From NCBI GenBank assembly GCA_030159075.1, contig BROG01000081.1, positions 1,210,001 to 1,274,000 on the forward strand: a stretch of DNA of 64,000 nucleotides, given 5' to 3'. Positions 54,401 to 63,309 of the stretch are shown here, piece after piece. The stretch's first letter is position 1, and each line of letters starts with the position of its first letter. The stretch is from Atrina japonica (Eukaryota > Mollusca > Bivalvia > Pterioida > Pinnidae). The position numbers were made by a program, and so were the translations under genes. The notes beneath the pieces are model-generated. The model worked only from the letters and a program-made list of their open reading frames with translations, was not told where the DNA came from and did not search any database.

Positions 54401-57400
54401 GTGAAAATCGCCACGGGTAATTTACATCTTGTATACAGGTAAACTTCGACTGCCAGTTTTGTTCGACACACCAAGAAATTCGACTCATGAAAGTTCGATT
54501 TATAAATTGTTTTTTAGTAAGGATATAGAATGAAATAAATCGGGACTTTGTAAAAAGTTCGAAACAACGAGAAATTCGACTCATTGAAGTTCGACTCATC
54601 GAAGTTCTACTGTATATACCACATTTGATCTAATTTTCATCCAAGCTGAGCATTTGCCTTCCTTTAATTTGTATTTTATTTCACAGGCATAACAAAGACG
54701 AATTTTACACAGATGAGTCTGCCAAACATTTGTTGGTTATGAGGAATGGAAATTTTTACATTTTTGATGTGCTGGATAAAAACGGTAAGGTTTTTTTTTT
54801 ATTTTTTTATTTTTGCTTAACATCCCATCAAGAACTTTTCACTTACTGTATGTAGAGATGTCACCAGCTTTAAGTGAAGTGTGATTAATCATGACTAACT
54901 GTATGTAGAGATGTCACCAGCTTTAAGTGAAGTGTGATTAATCATGACTTACTGTATGTAGAGATGTCACCAGCTGTAAGTGAAGTGTGATTAATCTTGA
55001 TCTATGAACACTTTTTTGTGTGTCAATTTTAGGAAAATGCCATTGTTGACATTATTGGAAATTTTAATGTGATTTTGTTTCAGATTGGGAAAAATTGATT
55101 GCAGACATGAAAATCTGAATGTAATGGAGTCTCTTTCTTAAATGCATTTCCTCTTACGTTAATCTACTTTTCATTATGATCTTTGACTCAACACCACATT
55201 GGGATTTTTTTCATCAAAATTGGAAAAAATAGGTATTTTGCATTGGGAATAGGGCCGAAATTCGGCCCCATGGAAACTATAGAAAAAAACCTGCTATGCC
55301 ATTCACTGGCATCAATGCTGTGAGGATTCTTTAACATGCTATGCCTGTCATGATATGGGATTCCAGATTTAAGTCTCATCCGAAAGTTCCAAGATTTTCA
55401 ATTCTTACTCTTGGTGAAGGAACAGTCACCATCTTTGTTATAGTATTAGGCATAATCTTCTACTTGCGAGATTAATGCAACCAGTATATCACCATAAATG
55501 ATTTTTAGATTTATATTATTTGCTGGAATTTCATGTAGAAAATCGTCCAATAGAATTTTAAAATTGTTGTATTTATGATTTTAAATTAAACAATGTCATA
55601 CAATTACATGAATTGCAGGAAATATTATTCAAGCGGATGAGATTATGGCTCATCTAAATTACATAATGAAAAACAACAGCCCTCCGCCAGAGTATCCAGT
55701 TAGTGTCCTAACATCGGAGGACAGAGATAAGTGGGCAACACTGAGAGATCAACTCTTTAATGCAGGTATTATCAGTATATTTTTAGTTAAAAACTGGGGA
55801 TATTGTTACCGAGTAAAGAAAATGTAATGTACTGTCTCTAAGGAAAACATATCATTTCTATTTGATTTTGTTTTTTCTAAGGTAATATAGGACAGATTGA
55901 AGTTCTGAAACTGAATTTTTTACATGCATCAAGGACTTACTACAACATTTCCACTTCACTTAATTGGATATGATGGAAAATGATTTGACAATCCAGGCAA
56001 AAATGTACTTAACCTCTTTTCATTTTGAGGTAAATCTAAGTCCAATCTCATCCAGTCATTATCATCAGAAGCCCATTTCTTATATTTACTAACTGTAAAA
56101 CATAGATTGGTCACAAACATTGCGATGACCTCTTTTGATGTCCTAGTTTAAAGGTCATCAGTGATTTTCTGATACACCCATATAAGTTCATAAAATTGTC
56201 ATTGTCAGAAGGGATTTTGGAAAAGGGAGCTATTAATTTGTAAACTTGTAAAAGTTTAAAGTCATTCATCATAGATTATGTTTTCAGTCTGTGATCGAGT
56301 GGTGAGAGCATCACACTGTCCACCTCTCTGGTCAGTACAGGTTCTAGCCCCACTGGAACCTAAGCTCATTTTTGTGAGAAAGTTTGCCAGTTTACATGCA
56401 GAAGACCTGGCCACCACCATATAACTGTAAAATAGTTGAGTGTTGCGTAAAATACCATTCAAATTCAGAATCAAAAACATCAGAGTGTTTGTTTTAGGTA
56501 ATGAGACAACATTGAAAATGATTGATGGTGCAGCATTTGCGTTGGTGTTAGATGACGAAACCCCCAAAGATCCTAATGGTGTGACAAGGCAGTTTTTGCA
56601 CGGTAATGGAGCTAACAGGTAAAGATAAACATACCAATGACTCAGATGAATTACTTATAATATGAATTCACCTGATTCCAGATTAATATTACATTGTTGT
56701 TAGATTAGGATATACTGAAATTAATTGTTTTTGGAAATCCTTTGTTTTTTTATAAGTCAAGCCTAGATATCAAGTTTTATTGGTAGAACTACATTACATA
56801 GTGGTGCAATGTGAAATTGTTTTCTGTTTTGATGGTGTTTAAATAGAGGTGATCTTTTGCTATAGTTGTCTTTCAACCTGAATAATTGGGTTATTTCCAC
56901 ATCAGCATTGATTGGCTTAGGAATAGATACAGCAGAACCAGTCTTGAGAGACCACCTGTTTTGTGAAACCACATTTTGACAGGTTCTACTGTATGTCAAA
57001 AAATGGAATACATAACTTTCGCAAGACTTGCAAAATAAAATTTTTTAAAATTCAAACTGTGTTACTTTTCAATCATTTGTCTGATTGTTTTCAAAGAAAA
57101 AAAACATCATGTCACTTTTTTCATTTATCCTCTGCTTACAAAATTTTTTTTGAATGAAATGGTGCAAACTTTTTATTATCCCGAGATTAAAGTTTAGAGA
57201 CCTAAGCTCATTTTGGTGAGAAAGTCTGTTTGTCTATTAGCAACATTTTAGTTTCTTTCCTCGGATATCAACCAAATTTGGTAGGTTGTTGTATAACAAG
57301 TTACATGTTATTCTATGAAGGGTTTGATAATGGCTACATTCAGCAATATTTTTTAAATAAATGGGACATTCAAATCTCCATGAATGACTTTCTTTGGGTG

Positions 57401-60400
57401 GGGTAGTGATTTTCAAATTTATCTTGTTTGAAATTACATAGCTACAAAGCTACATACTGTACTTTTTTTTCAAAAAAGGAGTTACTTTTTCATTTTTTCA
57501 ACTCTGTTTTTACAAAATCCTTGTAATATTTGAAACTTCTTTTATGAAAATTTTTCAAATAATTCTACAACTGGTGTAAAAATAATTTTTACTCTTAAAA
57601 ATTTGGCATTACATTGTGTCATTTTTCAATGCCTACTTCATTCATTTAAAACAGTACATTTGATAAAACGGTTATTATTAAACAGGTATACACAATCAGG
57701 TCCTGTAGTCACCAAATTTACTCATTACTCAAGCTTAACTAACTTTTCATGATTTTAAGGCAAAAACACAATAATTTGTTGTGTTATCGGACATTTTTGT
57801 ATATTACCTCTGCCATTATAGTCATATTGAATATTTCAGATGGTTTGATAAGAGTTTTATGTTAATGCTCTCACCAGACAGCAGAGCATGTGTAAACTTT
57901 GAGCATGCGTGGGGTGATGGTGTAGCGGTTCTCAGATATTTTAATGAAGTGTACAAAGATTCCTCAGAGAATTCAGTGGTACATCCATCAACAAAGATAC
58001 CAGAGGTTGATTCATCTAAAATTGTCCAGAAACTAGGTAGGTGACTGATGGCACAGTTAAATGATATTATTCTACAGAAAACTGTAAGTGCGATATACAA
58101 TGGTTGTGTTCAAATGAAAGCATTACATTTATTGATATGGACAATTAACCAGTCACAATCATGATGAGGGTAAGCCTGGTCACAGTAGCTTCTATAAGTA
58201 AAGCGGAGCCAGTGGTCCCTTCCCATGTAAATTGTAACAAGGTTCTCTCCTCAACTATTAAAACTGGCCGCCACCATATAACTGAAAAATTGTTGTGGGC
58301 GACCTTACAAACAAAAGTTATTGCAAAAATAAACTTTAGCCCTACTACTAAATGATCTGTGAAAAAGCCCTTTCTCCAGGTTTATCAAAAAGTGTATATA
58401 TTTAAAATTGAAAGATTTTATGATAAAATAATTCTTATTCCACTTCCAGAATTTAAACTTGATCCATTTCTGAAGGAAAGCATCGTGGCAGCGAAGGAAA
58501 AATTTGACAAATCTGTTGGTTCATTAGATGTACACCATCTGGAGTACACCAAGTACACCAAAAAATATGTCAAAACACAGAAAATAAGTCCCGACTCTGT
58601 GATGCAGCTTGCTATTCAGGTACTTCTATAAATATTTATTAACTCATTGACCCCTGTAGCTACATTTGGCCTCATCCATTTCAAAGAATGGTAGAGTCTA
58701 CTATCAGAATTCAGGAGTATATGAATTAGAACCTAAATTCTGCAATAATTTACATTCAATAATATTTTGGTCACTCCTGAATTATGACAGTAGACCATAC
58801 TATTGTGTTTTATATGGGTGAGTCTAAATGTTACCAAAGTGATTAACCAGTTAAATGACCTTTATTTATGCATTTAGATTTGAAAGACTTCATAAGGCAT
58901 TGGGTCTGGAAACCACCCAAAGATGTGTATTTTATACTTTTCATTAATTCGTCTGGTAATTTGTATGGTAAAATATTTTGAATCAGTTTTCCCCAAATAT
59001 TTTCACTTATCATATAAAAAGACATGATTATGATTTATATATGGACAAAGTAAATCTTGGGTTGTTCTGTTGAAAAGCTAAGATAAATTATTTTACCTTA
59101 GAGTGTGTTTTCTTTATGGAATTATGGATGAATAAATTTGCAATTTTTTACGAAATTGTCTGAAAAAGGAATATCAAACCGGTTGATAATTTCAAAAACT
59201 ATTAACTGGACATGAACATTAACCATACTTTTATAAAGGTTGTGTTCTCATTGAAGTATTTATGGTTTGCTATCTTTTACTGTTTTAATTGACTTGCACC
59301 CCAGACTCCTGAATGATTGTTCATCAGATGAGAAATGGCCACTGCTGCAGAAGGCAGATTTGCAGTCTTGTCCGGGGTTAATTTAAAAATATAAAAAAAA
59401 TATATTGGAGACAGAAAATCGGTTATGATCTCTGAATAATAAAACACTTATCTACTGGCTAACCAGACAATAGCAAGCTTATTGTCCTCCTTTGTTTGTT
59501 TGTTTGTTTATTGTTGTTTAACGTCCCACTCGAGAATATTTCACTCATATGGAGACGTCACCAAATGCCGGTGAAGGGCTTCAAATTTTGGCCTATGCTC
59601 GGCACTTACGGCCATTGAGCAGTAGGGTTCTTTAACGTGCCAACACCTACTGTGACAGGGGACCTCCAGCTTTTACTGTCTCATCCGAAAGACAGGAAAC
59701 CAACCTGTCGCCGATGGGACTTGAACTCACGATCCAGAGTCGAGCGCGCTACTGACTGAGCCAGGCCGGCTCTATTGTCCTCCCCAACACCAATAAGTAT
59801 ATTCTGTTTTTAAATAACAAAGAAATTATAATACAGTGTCTTGAGAGACCACCCCATCAGCCACTGAAATATGATCTTACAAGACAGGTTGTCTCTCAAA
59901 AGAGGTTTTATATGAAGGATTGTTTAACCAAGTGGTTTTGAAAATGTGGTCTTTCAAGACAGGTTCTACTGTATTTGACCTTTCCATGCTTGTAATTATA
60001 GAGGGAGAAGCCCTCATATATGTAGAGAAGCTCACATTTTTTATTCCTACTGCATCCGGGGACCCGTACTACTAATGGTAAAAATTTTGCTCACATCGGG
60101 AATTTGCGCGTGTCATAAACAAAATGTCGGAAATGCGAAGTCATTGCTTAAAAGCGCCTTGCAAACGAAGTAATAAACTACCACACTAAGAAATGTTTTG
60201 TAGACAGAGACTAGCAATAACGACCAGGGTTGTACATCGATCCCGATCACGATGCGCCTCCATTATTCTGGTAATGTGAAATGCACGAAATGATGGATAC
60301 GCTGGGATAGAGAAAAATATATGGCATAAAAACATGTTTGTGCATTTAATTCATGACTAATAAATACCACATAGATTCTATTTAAGTTTTAGCACCAAGG

Positions 60401-62411
60401 AAACAGTCAGCCACTCAGTATTTTATTCAAAACAATGAGTGAATGACCGGGACATTTACGTGATAAAAACACTGAATATTAATCCCCCGGCAGAGGGCAA
60501 CACGACGGAATCACCAAAGGTATTAACTGTACATGTAAAACTGTTGATGAATGCCTTCGCCCTCCCCATAGGTTTACCTCTGTATTATTTATATACATAT
60601 GATAAATACAATGTATATTTTCATCATTTAGATGGCATTCTACAGACAGTATGGACAAACTGTAGCAACATACGAATCTTGTAGTACTGCTGCATTTAAA
60701 CACGGCCGAACTGAAACCGTGAGATCTGCTACTGCCGCCACCAAGAAAACTTGTGAACTGTTTCTGAACACTGAAAACAGAAATAATACATCAGCTGCAG
60801 AATTAAGGGAAGCCATGTCAGAATGCTCAAAAGTTCACAACCAGCTTACGAAAGAAGCTGCAATGGGTAATTTGTCAACTGATTCTTTTGTTTCCAAAAT
60901 TTTATTTCTCACTAGCTATGTATGGAAATGTCTGTTTTGTGATGAAATGATCAATGAAAGTGTGTGCTCCAGAGTATAATGTTTATTTACATAGATGCAA
61001 TACTTTTGCATTGTACGTTTATCCAACATAATAATATTGCAAGAATATTGCAAGTAAAAAGTTGAATGTCCATGATGTTCTTTTGAAATGTCAAAAATAG
61101 CAAAGAAAAATACACATGAGTAAAACAGGATAAAGATTGATAAGTGCATCTTATAATTATATGATAAATAAATCAACAAATATGATCTGTAATAAGAAAC
61201 TTCCCTTTCTTTTCTCAGTGATGTCTTTACAGACAAACACAGTGTATTGCTAAGTATTGATATTGTTTACTGAAGATCTTTTGCCATTCTTATCTGACAA
61301 AATAATCTCATTTGTATCTTTCTTGCACAGGACAGGGGTTTGATCGTCATTTGTTTGCTTTACGCAAGCTAGCTGAGAAGTCGGGAAATATTCCAGAAAT
61401 ATTCCAGGATCCCTCATATGCTAAAATCAACCATATCATCCTCTCTACCTCCACCATATCTAGTCCAGCTGTTGTGATTGGTGGCTTTGCGCCAGTGGTG
61501 CCAGATGGCTACGGTGTAGGTGGGTACCACCTCATGCTTTTTCTTTCCTTTCTAATCGTATTGTTTGTATTGTTCAGGGTTTCTTTAATTATTACTGACA
61601 ACAGACCTTTCCATTTTACCTGAAGTCCTACAACTTGTGGTAACATAATGAAACAGGCTACCAAATATGGCAATGTAAATGACTGTTGACACAGACACAT
61701 ATTACCCCTTAATCAGTTTCATTTTGCTCTCCTTGTGGGACCAAACTTACAGTGAATATAGATCATGTCACAGAAATTTAGGTCCATGCCTAACATCTTC
61801 ACCAATGCTTTCTCCTTTAACATGGTAAAAGACCATGTTTTAATGCTAGATGAAGAGATAAGCACTGTTTCACCCAGCACAGATTAAGTGAAGGGTTCTG
61901 ATGTGCCTTGCCAACAGTGATATGAGTAAAGTTTTAAGTCTCAGCCAAAAGAACTATGATTTTCTCATCTAATATCAAATACATATGACGGTGAAACAGT
62001 TTGTGCCTGTCTGGTGTTACTCAGGTTCAAATTTAGACAATTTAGGTTGCACGGTGAATGTTTTAACCACATAATCACTGTTAGTTGTCTTTCTCATTCT
62101 GTACAAATTATCACATTATTTCATATTAAAATTTCATAGTGAGTTATTGCCCCTTAAATGTCCTTGCTACTCCATATAATAGATAAGATTGTTGGTACTG
62201 GACCCAAGGTTTTTTTTTGTTGTTTTTTTTTTTTTTGTTATGTAAATGACATCTTATTTTTTCATTTGTAGGATACTCTATAGAAGACAACCGAATTGGA
62301 TTCAATGTTACATCTTATCCACCAAGCCGGAATGTTCACGAGTTTGTGGAATGTCTAAAACTCTCTCTTGATGATATGTATGAAGTTTTTGAAGGAAACA
62401 AATTGCAGTAA
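48239..62411 (+). CDS. CPT2: Carnitine O-palmitoyltransferase 2, 13 exons, first coding exon not found
   Basis: CPT2 transfers long-chain acyl groups from carnitine to CoA at the matrix face of the mitochondrial inner membrane, feeding beta-oxidation. Thirteen exons join in frame to about 633 residues ending at TAA 62409-62411. Human CPT2 is 658 residues, so only a short presequence is absent. Visible motifs: the family entry block [10 protein letters not shown], the N-terminal signature [14 protein letters not shown], the catalytic HxxxD in [18 protein letters not shown], the block [20 protein letters not shown], and the C-terminal STS motif in [10 protein letters not shown]. The CPT2-type membrane-insert region lies around [21 protein letters not shown] plain CPT1 is excluded because there are no N-terminal membrane segments and the block order follows CPT2. 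Confidence 0.96.
48437..49087. other. CPT2 intron 2
   Basis: Contains the left-truncated MITE copy at 48706-48863. The rest is AT-rich and unremarkable. Confidence 0.5.
48706..48863. mobile_element. MITE, family TIR-GTCAAAC, copy 2
   Basis: Body GGCCACCTCTATATAAAGGG and right end GGGCAAGTTTGACTG match 5841-6013. The left end is missing. Confidence 0.65.
49088..49147 (+). CDS. CPT2: CPT2 exon 3
   Basis: It encodes [19 protein letters not shown], matching human LHEQLVALDKQNKHTSYIS. 60 bp, ends one base into a Gly codon at GTATGT. Confidence 0.94.
49405..49565. mobile_element. Long-armed hairpin MITE in CPT2 intron 3
   Basis: Arms of about 70 bp pair around GTCCTGCGCTCTC. The left arm has TGTTTCTATCCATAACATCA and TAGATGGATTCAA; the right has TTGAATCCATCC and GATGATATGGATAGAAACA. 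An open frame on the minus strand is a shadow. Confidence 0.82.
49757..49835 (+). mobile_element. tRNA-like SINE head, family D
   Basis: AGCAGCTCAGCTGGTAGAGC is a strong A-box match and CTAGTTTGATCCC a B-box-like element 45 bp later. No cloverleaf acceptor closure was apparent, so a SINE or tRNA pseudogene rather than a tRNA gene. Confidence 0.6.
49995..50245. repeat. CA-rich compound repeat in intron 3
   Basis: ACACAC tracts alternate with a 40-50 bp unit containing CCGTCTCTCCCTT and CACAGGGACA, present about four times. All open frames here are products of the repeat. Confidence 0.85.
50547..50650 (+). CDS. CPT2: CPT2 exon 4
   Basis: It encodes [20 protein letters not shown] then [14 protein letters not shown], containing the carnitine acyltransferase N-terminal signature. 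Ends in phase 0 at GTAAGG. Confidence 0.96.
50651..52422. other. CPT2 intron 4
   Basis: 1.77 kb of AT-rich sequence. A short duplicated phrase with GTTGAATAGATGAATAGAG occurs near 51130-51200. No gene was recognised. Confidence 0.5.
52423..52556 (+). CDS. CPT2: CPT2 exon 5
   Basis: It encodes [20 protein letters not shown] then [20 protein letters not shown]. 44 codons plus 2 nt; donor GTGAGT at the start of a GT-rich tract. Confidence 0.95.
52557..52700. repeat. GT-rich tract starting at the exon 5 donor
   Basis: GTGTGTATGTGGTGTGTGTG-type sequence begins at the intron 5 donor itself and runs about 140 bp. Confidence 0.8.
52974..53081 (+). CDS. CPT2: CPT2 exon 6
   Basis: It encodes [20 protein letters not shown] then [15 protein letters not shown], the CPT2-type membrane-insert region. 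The phase requires the exon to end two bases into an Arg codon at the unusual donor GTTTGT. The join to exon 7 then gives the family junction [15 protein letters not shown]. Confidence 0.93.
53230..53480. repeat. Interspersed repeat in CPT2 intron 6
   Basis: GGGTTAATAGACCCTTTTTG and the palindromic GGGACAGGGTCCCGTACCC are shared with 43111-43190. The following sequence is open in one frame but matches no known domain. Confidence 0.5.
53630..54612. mobile_element. 983-bp CAGT-ended non-autonomous transposon
   Basis: Both ends read CAGTAGAACTTCGATGAGTC when oriented inward, identical over 23 bp. TA lies outside each end (53628-53629, 54613-54614). Sub-terminal TTCGAAACA and GACTTCGACTCAT motifs are also inverted. 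No intact transposase, so a pogo/Tigger-like deletion derivative inside CPT2 intron 6. Confidence 0.88.
54687..54784 (+). CDS. CPT2: CPT2 exon 7
   Basis: It encodes [20 protein letters not shown] then [12 protein letters not shown]. Human has [20 protein letters not shown] here. Donor GTAAGG. Confidence 0.95.
54800..55395 (-). mobile_element. SINE A broken by local triplication
   Basis: The SINE A tail side (TTTTTGCTTAACATCCCATC, GAGATGTCACCAGC) is followed by three 53-bp units of CTGTATGTAGAGATGTCACC at about 54847-55000. About 300 bp of other sequence follows, then the rest of the SINE core near 55290-55390 (TTCTTTAACATGCTATGCC, AGTCTCATCCGAAAG). Confidence 0.65.
55619..55765 (+). CDS. CPT2: CPT2 exon 8
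   Basis: It encodes [20 protein letters not shown] then [20 protein letters not shown]. 147 bp, donor GTATTA. Confidence 0.93.
55766..56282. other. CPT2 intron 8, left part
   Basis: AT-rich, nothing recognised before the SINE at 56283. Confidence 0.5.
56283..56481 (+). mobile_element. SINE family B next to the exon 9 acceptor
   Basis: Degenerate head GTGATCGAGTGGTGAGAGC, B-box-like ACAGGTTCTAGCCCC, and body CCTAAGCTCATTTTTGTGAG then GCCAGTTTACATGC. The tail CAAATTCAGAATCAAAAACA ends about 16 bp before the CPT2 exon 9 acceptor. Confidence 0.75.
56498..56618 (+). CDS. CPT2: CPT2 exon 9
   Basis: It encodes [20 protein letters not shown] then [15 protein letters not shown], leading to the LHGxGxNRWFDKS block. 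A SINE ends only about 20 bp before its acceptor. Donor GTAAAG. Confidence 0.94.
56619..57839. other. CPT2 intron 9
   Basis: Contains the short CAGT element at 56930-56991. The rest is very T-rich, with nothing else recognised. Confidence 0.5.
56930..56991. mobile_element. 62-bp deletion form of the GAGACCACC MITE
   Basis: Ends CAGCAGAACCAGTCTTGAGA and ATTTTGACAGGTTCTACTG are inverted, with TA outside both. It is little more than two joined ends. Confidence 0.75.
57840..58036 (+). CDS. CPT2: CPT2 exon 10 (catalytic histidine)
   Basis: It encodes [20 protein letters not shown] followed by [20 protein letters not shown]. The EHAWGDG block carries the catalytic His and the conserved Asp of HxxxD, both intact. 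197 bp; donor GTAGGT. Confidence 0.97.
58037..58449. other. CPT2 intron 10 with SINE B remnant
   Basis: A degenerate SINE B tail (AAACTGGCCGCCACCATATA then ACTGAAAAATTGTTG) lies at about 58150-58295. Nothing else was seen. Confidence 0.5.
58450..58619 (+). CDS. CPT2: CPT2 exon 11
   Basis: It encodes [20 protein letters not shown] then [20 protein letters not shown]. The linker between catalytic halves is less conserved than the flanking exons. Phase 0 at the donor GTACTT. Confidence 0.92.
58640..58862. mobile_element. Inverted-repeat MITE shared with muskelin intron 3
   Basis: CCCCTGTAGCTACATTTGG, TTTCAAAGAATGGTAGAGTC and TCACTCCTGAATTATGACAG match 23723-23927. The right end GAGTCTAAATGTTACCAAAG is an imperfect inverse of the left. 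Confidence 0.6.
59491..59772 (-). mobile_element. Full-length SINE family A with perfect target duplication
   Basis: 282 bp. The minus-strand head GCCGGCCTGGCTCAGTCAGT has an A box, the B-box-like stretch is GAGTTCAAGTCC, and the tail is four TTTG repeats (AAAC on the element strand). Flanks TATTGTCCTCC at 59480-59490 and 59773-59783 are identical. Confidence 0.93.
59834..59971. mobile_element. 138-bp CAGT-type MITE, family GAGACCACC
   Basis: Ends CAGTGTCTTGAGAGACCACC and CTTTCAAGACAGGTTCTACTG, with TA outside both (59832-59833, 59972-59973). Relatives at 18977-19203, 56930-56991 and 63160-63309. Confidence 0.82.
60000..60631. other. CPT2 intron 11, right part
   Basis: A CpG-bearing patch at 60050-60270 (with CGATCCCGATCACGATGCG) stands out from AT-rich surroundings, suggesting younger inserted sequence. 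No gene recognised. Confidence 0.4.
60632..60866 (+). CDS. CPT2: CPT2 exon 12
   Basis: It encodes [20 protein letters not shown] then [19 protein letters not shown], one of the best conserved CPT2 blocks, and ends with [11 protein letters not shown]. The initial Met is internal to the protein. 78 codons plus 1 nt, donor GTAATT. Confidence 0.97.
60867..61330. other. CPT2 intron 12
   Basis: AT-rich, nothing recognised. The minus-strand open frame over it has no supporting features. Confidence 0.55.
61331..61519 (+). CDS. CPT2: CPT2 exon 13 (STS motif)
   Basis: It encodes [20 protein letters not shown], then [20 protein letters not shown] and [12 protein letters not shown]. The STS motif of carnitine acyltransferases is intact. 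Donor GTGGGT. Confidence 0.97.
61520..62271. other. CPT2 intron 13
   Basis: A faint SINE-A-like stretch lies at about 61780-61965 (TTAAGTGAAGGGTTCTGATG, AAGTCTCAGCCAAAAG). A T-run at about 62211-62236 precedes the last exon. Confidence 0.45.
62272..62411 (+). CDS. CPT2: CPT2 last exon and stop
   Basis: It encodes [20 protein letters not shown] then [20 protein letters not shown] and GNKLQ, stop TAA at 62409. Length and end agree with vertebrate CPT2. No clean AATAAA close to the stop was seen; the AATAAA near 63239 lies inside a repeat. Confidence 0.96.
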
Positions 62412-62889
62412 TTCATTTCATTGCCATTAGTTTATTTTTTGTTAAGTTTATTCACCACTGGTTTTATATGTAGATTTTATGTATAACAGGAAAAGTCCAT
62501 TCCTTCTTTTTAGGGGTAAATTGTTCAAATGAGTCAAGAGAACTGTAATTATTCTAATTAAATATGCCAAGAGATTTAATCAGTTACTTGATCCATTCAA
62601 GAAAATATTTGAAATTCTGAGAAAAAAATTTGATTTGTTAAAAAAAAGCTTCAAATGAACAAATACAATTATATGTTTTAAACAATGTTTACATGGGTGA
62701 TACAGCCAAACCTATAATGCTGATTTTACAATCCGAACCAAATGAAGATGTGTAAGTTTTACTGCAAAAGCAAGAATTGACATTTTTTTAAAAGTTTTTC
62801 TGCTATGTAAAGTCTTTATTTTTCCCCATAAAAAGTATTCAAAAAGTATAATTTGCCACCTTTTTCTCTGTGGTTATGATGCTCTGATA

Positions 62890-63062
62890 TAGTCAAATTT
62901 GCATTAAAGGCCACCTCTGTATAAAGGACACCTGATCATAAAGGCCATTCAGACATAACCTTTGTTCATTTTGTATAATGACAACATTTTTATAAAGACC
63001 ATCTTTCTATAAAGGCTACTTTTGCCTGTTCCCTTGAGTAGCCATATAGACAAGTTTGACTG
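62890..63062. mobile_element. MITE, family TIR-GTCAAAC, copy 3
   Basis: The left end TAGTCAAATTTGCATTAAAG and the right end ATAGACAAGTTTGACTG are inverted. The right end is followed by TA. Confidence 0.72.
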
Positions 63063-63159
63063 TACTCATATTTGGTCACCTGCCATACACAAAAGAAGTC
63101 ACTTTTGAAGTTTGTGTAGGCAAGTCTGTTAAGGAGAGCTATGTAACAAATGCCAGAAA

Positions 63160-63309
63160 TTACATCTTAGAGACCACTTATAAACGACTACTTTTCATTT
63201 GAGATCATATTTCGAAAACCACTGGATAAATAATTTTTAATAAAACCTGTCTTATAAGATTACATTTTAGTGGCAGATTGGGTGGTCTCTCAAGACTGGT
63301 TTCACTGTA
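63160..63309. mobile_element. CAGT-type MITE, family GAGACCACC, reversed
   Basis: The right end GGTCTCTCAAGACTGGTTTC then ACTG is the inverse of the 59834 element's left end and is followed by TA. The left end is degenerate. Confidence 0.6.
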
